Shown here piece by piece: positions 5,356 to 9,013 of a stretch of 9,013 nucleotides of DNA. The notes under the pieces were generated by a model, which worked only from the letters and a program-made list of their open reading frames with translations, had not been told where the DNA came from and did not search any database. Both the position numbers and the translations under genes were made by a program. The stretch spans positions 254,433 through 263,445 of the forward strand of contig CP070641.1 of NCBI GenBank assembly GCA_020354085.1. Reading direction: 5' to 3'. Positions within the stretch are counted from its first letter, which is position 1. Every line of letters starts with the position of its first letter. Source of the stretch: Pseudomonadota bacterium. GTDB lineage: Bacteria > Pseudomonadota > Gammaproteobacteria > Acidiferrobacterales > Sulfurifustaceae.

Positions 5356-8180
5356 CCAGCAGGCCGCGCGCAGTCGACGTCTCCAACGATAGCGCCACGG
5401 CCCAACGGCTCCTGACGATACTGCAAGCACTGGTCGCCGAGTTGCATCCGCAGCTGGGCGGTCGAGCGCTCGGCTCGCTCGACCTGCGCCTGACGCGCGA
5501 TCTCGGTATCGATAGTCTCGGGCGCATGGAGCTTCTGGCGCGCCTTGAACACCATTTTGGCGCGTCGCTCCCGGAGGAGTCCGTACTTGGCGCCGAGACC
5601 GCGCGCGAGCTCTTGTCCGTTATCACGCACGCCGGCCCTTCTATCGAGATGGCGACCGCCCCGCCTCCCGCTGCTCAGCCGGCAACCGCGCTCGCGCTCC
5701 CGACCACGGCCACGACGATCATTCAAGTGCTCGACTGGTACGCCGATCACGCCCCGCAACGCGCGCATATTTTTCTCAATACGACTGCCGACGTTGAAGA
5801 AGCCATCAGCTGCGCCACATTGCGCGACCAGGCCTCCGCCGTGGCCGCCGGGCTCGCGGCCCACGGCCTCGCGCCACACACGCCGGTGGCGATTATGCTG
5901 CCCACCAGTCGCGAGTACTTCTTCAGCTTCTTCGGCGTGCTGCTGGCGGGCGGTGTGCCGCTGCCGATCTATCCGCCGCTCGGTCGCGCGCAACTCAGCG
6001 AGCACATCACGCGCCACGCGCGCATACTCGACAACGCGCAAACGCCGATCCTCATTACGGTCGCTGAGGCCAAGCCTTTGGCAACGCTGCTGCGTGCGCA
6101 AGCGCCCAGCTTGAAGGCCATTCTAACCGTCGAGGAGCTTTCGCAACGGGGCGCTGCCACCGCGGTCACCCGCATTGCGGCCGGCGATCTCGCGCTACTG
6201 CAGTACACGTCCGGCAGCACCGGTAACCCGAAGGGCGTGATGCTGACGCACGCGGACCTACTCGCCAACATCCGGGTAATGGGCGCGGCGGCTCGCGCCA
6301 CCAGCAGTGATGTCTTCGTGAGTTGGATGCCGCTCTATCATGACATGGGTCTGATTGGCGCCTGGCTTGGCAGCATGTACTTCGGCATACCGCTCGTCGT
6401 GATGTCGCCGCTCACGTTCTTGGCGCGCCCGGAACGCTGGCTATGGGCCATCCACCGCCACCGCGCGACACTGTCGGGTGCACCCAACTTCGGCTACGAG
6501 CTTTGCCTCAAGCGCGTTGACGATGCCAAATTGCAGGGGCTCGATCTCAGTTCGTGGCGGATCGCCTTCAACGGCGCAGAACCGGTAAGCCCCGACACAC
6601 TCGAGCGTTTCCATGAGCGTTTTGCCCGCTACGGCCTGCGCCGCGAGGCCCTGGCCCCGGTCTATGGGCTGGCGGAATGCGCGTTGGGCCTGGCATTCCC
6701 GCCCCTGGATCGCGGACCACGCATCGACTGCGTGCAACGTGATGTCTTCATGCGCACGCATCACGCGCAGCCCGCGGCACCAGACGATGCCAACGCGCTG
6801 CGCTTCGTCTCGAGCGGGCAGCCCTTGCCCGGCTATCAGGTACGCATCGTCGACGACACTGATACGCTGCTCGCCGAACGACAAGAAGGTCGCCTCGAGT
6901 TCGCCGGTCCGTCGGCCACACGCGGCTACTACCGAAATCCTGAGGCGACGCGCGCGCTGATTCGCGACGGCTGGCTCGACTCCGGCGATCTCGCCTATTT
7001 GGCCGACGGCGAAGTCTTCATCACCGGGCGCGTGAAGGACGTAATCATTCGCGCCGGACGCAACATCTACCCGCATGAGCTGGAAGAGGCAATCGGCGCT
7101 GTGCCCGAGATCCGCAAGGGCTGCATCGCGGTGTTCGGCAGTCGTGACGCGCACAACGGCACGGAGCGACTGATCGTCGTGGCCGAAACGCGCAGCACCG
7201 ATTCCGCCACGCAGGCGCGCCAGCGCGCGCAGATTCAGGAGTTAAGCGTGCAACTGGTCGGCACACCGCCCGACGACATCGTGCTCGCACCGCCGCATAG
7301 CGTGCTCAAGACCTCGAGCGGCAAGATTCGCCGTGCCGCCAGCCGCGCGCTCTACGAACGCGGCGACATCGGTCGGCGTCGGACCGGTGTGCGTGATTGG
7401 GTTCCGATTCTCCTTGCGGGCGGTATCGGTATGCTCCGCCGCTCGCTGCATGCTCTCGGCGGCGTGCTCTATGCCGTGTATGCGTGGCTGGTGTTTATCG
7501 TAATCGGACTTCCCACATGGATGCTGGTCATGGTGCTGCCCGGTCCACGTTGGTGCTCGCCGCTAATCCATCATGCGGCACGTCTGGCCGCTGTCGTGTG
7601 TGGCATCCGACTGCGTATGCGGGGAACCGATCACCTGCCACGCGGCCCCTGCGTGATCGTCGCCAACCACGCGAGCTACATCGACGGCATCGTGCTGACT
7701 GCGGCCCTCGATGGACCGCAAAGTTTCGTGGCCAAACGCGAGTTCACCCGGCAATTCGTCGTCGGTCGCTTCCTGCGCCAGATCGGCGCCGCTTTCGTTG
7801 AGCGCTTCGATCCGCACAAGAGCCTCAACGATGCGCGGGCGCTGGCCGACGCTGCCCGCCGCGGAAAACGACTCGTGTACTTTCCCGAGGGAACCTTCGT
7901 CGACGCCCCCGGCCTGCTCCCCTTCCGTCTCGGTGCCTTTGTCGCGGCCGCCGAAGCCGGCGTTCCCGTCGTGCCCATCGCGCTGCGCGGTACACGCCAT
8001 ATTCTCACCGGTAGTCGCTGGTATCCGCGGCGCGGTGACATCGATATCACGATCGGCGCACCGGTTAAACCTGAGGGGCGTGGATGGCATGCGGCACTGC
8101 GGTTGCGCGATGCCGCGCGCGCGGCGATTCTCAAAGACTGCGGTGAGCCGGATGTTGCTTACGCGGCGCGCATCCAATAG
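5352..8180 (+). CDS. Three-domain fusion: acyl carrier protein, acyl-AMP ligase, PlsC-type acyltransferase
   Basis: A 942-residue protein. Residues 15-95 form an acyl carrier domain; DLGIDSLGRMEL contains the phosphopantetheine serine S55. A Pro/Ala/Thr-rich linker spans about 96-122. Residues 123-670 are an adenylate-forming ligase: LQYTSGSTGNPKG at 283-295 (P-loop), WMPLYHDMGLIG at 325-336, VYGLAECALG at 437-446, DSGDLAY with D546, TGRVKDVIIRAGRN at 558-571, and catalytic Lys658 in TSSGKIRR. LQYTSGS and PLYHDMG resemble fatty-acyl-AMP ligases that load carrier proteins rather than CoA. After a hydrophobic stretch (about 702-730, likely membrane-embedded), residues 750-930 are a PlsC-type glycerolipid acyltransferase: NHASYID gives the HX4D pair H773/D778, with FPEGTF at 844-849 and VPIALRGT at 874-881. 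It probably activates a fatty acid, holds it on S55 and passes it to a lysolipid at the inner membrane. Domain order is opposite to E. coli Aas, where PlsC comes first. Substrates are unknown. It is coupled to glgA. Confidence 0.9.
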   Translation: MTSRPRAVDVSNDSATAQRLLTILQALVAELHPQLGGRALGSLDLRLTRDLGIDSLGRMELLARLEHHFGASLPEESVLGAETARELLSVITHAGPSIEMATAPPPAAQPATALALPTTATTIIQVLDWYADHAPQRAHIFLNTTADVEEAISCATLRDQASAVAAGLAAHGLAPHTPVAIMLPTSREYFFSFFGVLLAGGVPLPIYPPLGRAQLSEHITRHARILDNAQTPILITVAEAKPLATLLRAQAPSLKAILTVEELSQRGAATAVTRIAAGDLALLQYTSGSTGNPKGVMLTHADLLANIRVMGAAARATSSDVFVSWMPLYHDMGLIGAWLGSMYFGIPLVVMSPLTFLARPERWLWAIHRHRATLSGAPNFGYELCLKRVDDAKLQGLDLSSWRIAFNGAEPVSPDTLERFHERFARYGLRREALAPVYGLAECALGLAFPPLDRGPRIDCVQRDVFMRTHHAQPAAPDDANALRFVSSGQPLPGYQVRIVDDTDTLLAERQEGRLEFAGPSATRGYYRNPEATRALIRDGWLDSGDLAYLADGEVFITGRVKDVIIRAGRNIYPHELEEAIGAVPEIRKGCIAVFGSRDAHNGTERLIVVAETRSTDSATQARQRAQIQELSVQLVGTPPDDIVLAPPHSVLKTSSGKIRRAASRALYERGDIGRRRTGVRDWVPILLAGGIGMLRRSLHALGGVLYAVYAWLVFIVIGLPTWMLVMVLPGPRWCSPLIHHAARLAAVVCGIRLRMRGTDHLPRGPCVIVANHASYIDGIVLTAALDGPQSFVAKREFTRQFVVGRFLRQIGAAFVERFDPHKSLNDARALADAARRGKRLVYFPEGTFVDAPGLLPFRLGAFVAAAEAGVPVVPIALRGTRHILTGSRWYPRRGDIDITIGAPVKPEGRGWHAALRLRDAARAAILKDCGEPDVAYAARIQ

Positions 8181-8182
8181 GG

Positions 8183-8518
8183 TCAGTTACGCGCGTGGCT
8201 CTTGACGTCACCGCGCTGACGGCGGGCGTATTCCTCCAACTGGCGGGTAATGGCATCGAATGCGTCGCGGATTGCCACGTAAACGTCTTCGTCCTGCGCA
8301 TGGTTGGCGACGAGCTCGGCGCCCGGCACCGTCAGATCGATCCGCACGCGATGCAGCTTGCCTTGATGCTTGTGGCGCTGATCCATCTCCACCACCACAC
8401 GGCAACCCATGATTCGGTCGTAGAAGCGATGCAGCTTGTCGACTTTCTCGCGGATGCGTGTCTCAACGGCATCCGAATGGGCCATATCTCGCATAGTGAT
8501 TTGAAGGGGGGTCTGCAT
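8183..8518 (-). CDS. hpf: Short-form ribosome hibernation promoting factor (HPF/RaiA family)
   Basis: A 111-residue protein of the ribosome-associated S30AE/sigma-54-modulation family, which binds the 30S decoding region and silences ribosomes in stationary phase. Visible signatures: N-terminal PLQITMRDM strand, helix AVETRIREKVDKLHRF at 17-32, CRVVVEM at 39-45, basic QRHKHQGKLHRVRIDL at 47-62, and DVYVAIRDAFDAITRQLEEY from 78 with a basic tail YARRQRGDVK. It lacks the C-terminal dimerisation domain of long HPF (about 180 residues or more). The start ATG at 8518 is supported by AGGAG (8526-8530) with a 7-nt spacer, and the MQ.PLQIT start is typical. It lies 105 bp downstream of the 73-residue gene on the same strand and converges on the acyltransferase fusion with only 2 bp between stops. 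Co-transcription with the upstream FNR-box gene is possible but not shown. Confidence 0.93.
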   Translation of the reverse strand: MQTPLQITMRDMAHSDAVETRIREKVDKLHRFYDRIMGCRVVVEMDQRHKHQGKLHRVRIDLTVPGAELVANHAQDEDVYVAIRDAFDAITRQLEEYARRQRGDVKSHARN

Positions 8519-8554
8519 GAATTCTCTCCTCTGGAACAGCTGTGTTGTCGTTCA

Positions 8555-8609
8555 CCCACGTGCATTGTGCCACGGCCTACTTAAGCCTGGGAACGGCAGG
8601 ACACGTGGG
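8555..8609. repeat. Spaced inverted repeat with two CACGTG palindromes
   Basis: CCCACGTG at 8555-8562 and CACGTGGG at 8602-8609 are exact inverted copies separated by 39 bp, in the gap between the 73-residue gene and hpf. Each contains the self-complementary hexamer CACGTG. No T-run follows the repeat in either transcription direction (T's precede it on the minus strand), so it does not look like an intrinsic terminator. It may be a paired binding site or a long hairpin in the hpf leader, or chance. Confidence 0.35.
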
Positions 8610-8623
8610 AAAAATACCAACTG

Positions 8624-8845
8624 TCAGGCCCGTTGCCGCGCTTCTCGATACTGCGGATCTGTCCAGCAACGCGGTAGACTCTCACCGGACGGAAATACCA
8701 GTTCGTTCTTGGCAAAGTCGCTGGGATCTTGTAGCTCTTCGCCGGCATGCAATCGACCGTTAACTTTACGTTGAAACGGATCGAAGAGCGCGGACAGATC
8801 GAGGATCTCGACAAGATCATCGGAGGGCTTTTGGCGAAGGTACAT
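8624..8845 (-). CDS. Small conserved-looking protein of unknown function (73 residues)
   Basis: ATG at 8845 with a near-perfect AGGAGG (8850-8855) and a 4-nt spacer opens a 73-residue frame. The product begins MYLRQKPSDDLVEILDLSAL and contains FDPFQRKVNGRLHAGEELQD (21-40), then AKNELVFPSGESLPRCWTDPQYR (45-67). I recall similar short proteins (LVEVLDL..LFDPF, GRxHAGEE, FPSGE.LPRCW.DP.YR) in proteobacteria and cyanobacteria, sometimes labelled acetyltransferase, but it is far too short for one and I know of no function. It is acidic in the middle, has no membrane segment and has a single Cys (C60) beside Trp61. The open frame extends upstream to an ATG at 8983, but the added 46 residues do not resemble the conserved part and would run across the FNR box, so the short start is preferred. 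hpf follows 105 bp downstream on the same strand. Confidence 0.75.
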   Translation of the reverse strand: MYLRQKPSDDLVEILDLSALFDPFQRKVNGRLHAGEELQDPSDFAKNELVFPSGESLPRCWTDPQYREARQRA

Positions 8846-8849
8846 GGGG

Positions 8850-8855
8850 CCTCCT
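8850..8855 (-). promoter_or_regulatory. Shine-Dalgarno sequence of the 73-residue gene, overlapped by an FNR half-site
   Basis: The minus strand reads AGGAGG followed by CCCC and the ATG at 8845. It decides the start of the small gene. Directly upstream and overlapping is TTGATACAG (minus strand 8862-8854), the same nine bases that form the left part of the FNR box at 8922-8930, in inverted orientation. Confidence 0.7.
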
Positions 8856-8867
8856 GTATCAACTGTG

Positions 8868-8880
8868 GCGATTGAATCGC
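8868..8880. repeat. Perfect 13 bp palindrome upstream of the small gene
   Basis: GCGATTGAATCGC has 6 bp arms around a central G. It lies between the FNR box and the 73-residue gene and contains a possible leftward -10 (TTCAAT on the minus strand, 8876-8871), so a protein bound here could block transcription. No known regulator was recognised. Confidence 0.35.
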
Positions 8881-8921
8881 TACTGCCGCTTCCACCTTGG
8901 CGCTTGCGGCTGCTATCGACA

Positions 8922-8935
8922 TTGATACAGATCAA
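8922..8935. promoter_or_regulatory. Consensus FNR/ANR-type binding site
   Basis: The plus strand reads TTGATACAGATCAA, a perfect TTGAT-N4-ATCAA as recognised by FNR, ANR and relatives that activate or repress genes at low oxygen. The centre is 83 bp before the start of the 73-residue gene. If the minus-strand TTCAAT at 8876-8871 is the -10, the box centre falls near -62 to -65, close to a class I activator position. It could instead, or also, serve a rightward gene beyond the window. The motif is directly visible; regulator and direction are inferred. Confidence 0.7.
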
Positions 8936-9013
8936 ATCACCCGCCCCACCGGCTTTACAGCCACGAACGGCGGTGTTAAGCATGAATCCCTAACACCGAT
9001 ACGAACCGTGGAC

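Larger units (their letters stand above)
8846..9013. other. Non-coding upstream region, continuing past the window
   Basis: No convincing gene was found here on either strand. The region holds the FNR box, the 13 bp palindrome and the small gene's ribosome binding site. On the plus strand the only ATG near the end (8982) is followed after two codons by TAA, so no rightward gene begins within the window. Confidence 0.5.

Noticed and set aside
6441..7154. Open frame of 237 codons on the minus strand inside the fusion gene
   Set aside because: It lies opposite the core ligase motifs (PLYHDMG region to SGD/TGR motifs); it is a codon-bias shadow.
8557..8572. Sigma-54 promoter (TGGCAC on the minus strand) before hpf
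   Set aside because: The -24-like TGGCAC is there but the GC of the -12 element is not at the required spacing.
8846..8983. Upstream extension of the 73-residue gene to an ATG at 8983
   Set aside because: The ATG has a modest AGGG before it, but the coding extension would cover the FNR box and palindrome and shows no family-like sequence; the internal start has AGGAGG. Kept only as an alternative.
1..9013. tRNA, rRNA, CRISPR array, insertion sequence or phage genes
   Set aside because: No cloverleaf-like segment, repeat array, transposase motif or terminal inverted repeat was seen on reading both strands.

Overview
The window reads as a chromosomal stretch of a GC-rich proteobacterium. The closest resemblance, from memory of the protein families, is to Gammaproteobacteria or Betaproteobacteria of the sulfur/ammonia-oxidiser or Chromatiales kind; this lineage call is inference. 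It holds a glycogen (alpha-glucan) metabolism locus, a lipid-acylation fusion gene and a ribosome-hibernation gene. No RNA gene, insertion sequence, CRISPR array or prophage sequence was seen.

Left arm (minus strand, transcribed leftwards from about 3656): glgC (ADP-glucose pyrophosphorylase), then a GH57 alpha-amylase/glucanotransferase-type gene, then the N-terminal 188 codons of malQ (4-alpha-glucanotransferase), which runs off the left edge. The genes are 33 bp and 70 bp apart and look like one operon. GlgC makes the ADP-glucose donor; the two hydrolase/transferase genes remodel or mobilise glucan.

Centre (3657-3885): a 229 bp divergent intergenic region between glgC and glgA. It carries an FNR/ANR-type box with one mismatch and a perfect 13 bp palindrome.

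Right arm (plus strand): glgA (glycogen synthase, GTG start, no Shine-Dalgarno sequence) overlaps by an ATGA junction a 942-residue protein. That protein has an acyl carrier domain, an adenylate-forming fatty-acid ligase and a PlsC-type acyltransferase in one chain. It could in principle activate a fatty acid, hold it on its own carrier and pass it to a (lyso)glycerolipid.

Right end (minus strand): a 73-residue conserved-looking small protein of unknown function with a strong ribosome binding site, preceded by a consensus FNR/ANR box, and then a short-form ribosome hibernation factor (hpf/raiA type). The hpf gene converges on the fusion gene with only 2 bp between stop codons.

The most interesting reading is regulatory. 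A perfect FNR/ANR box lies upstream of the small gene and hpf, and a near-perfect one lies between glgC and glgA. This suggests that glucan storage, the coupled acyltransferase and ribosome hibernation may share low-oxygen control in this organism. This is inference from sequence motifs.
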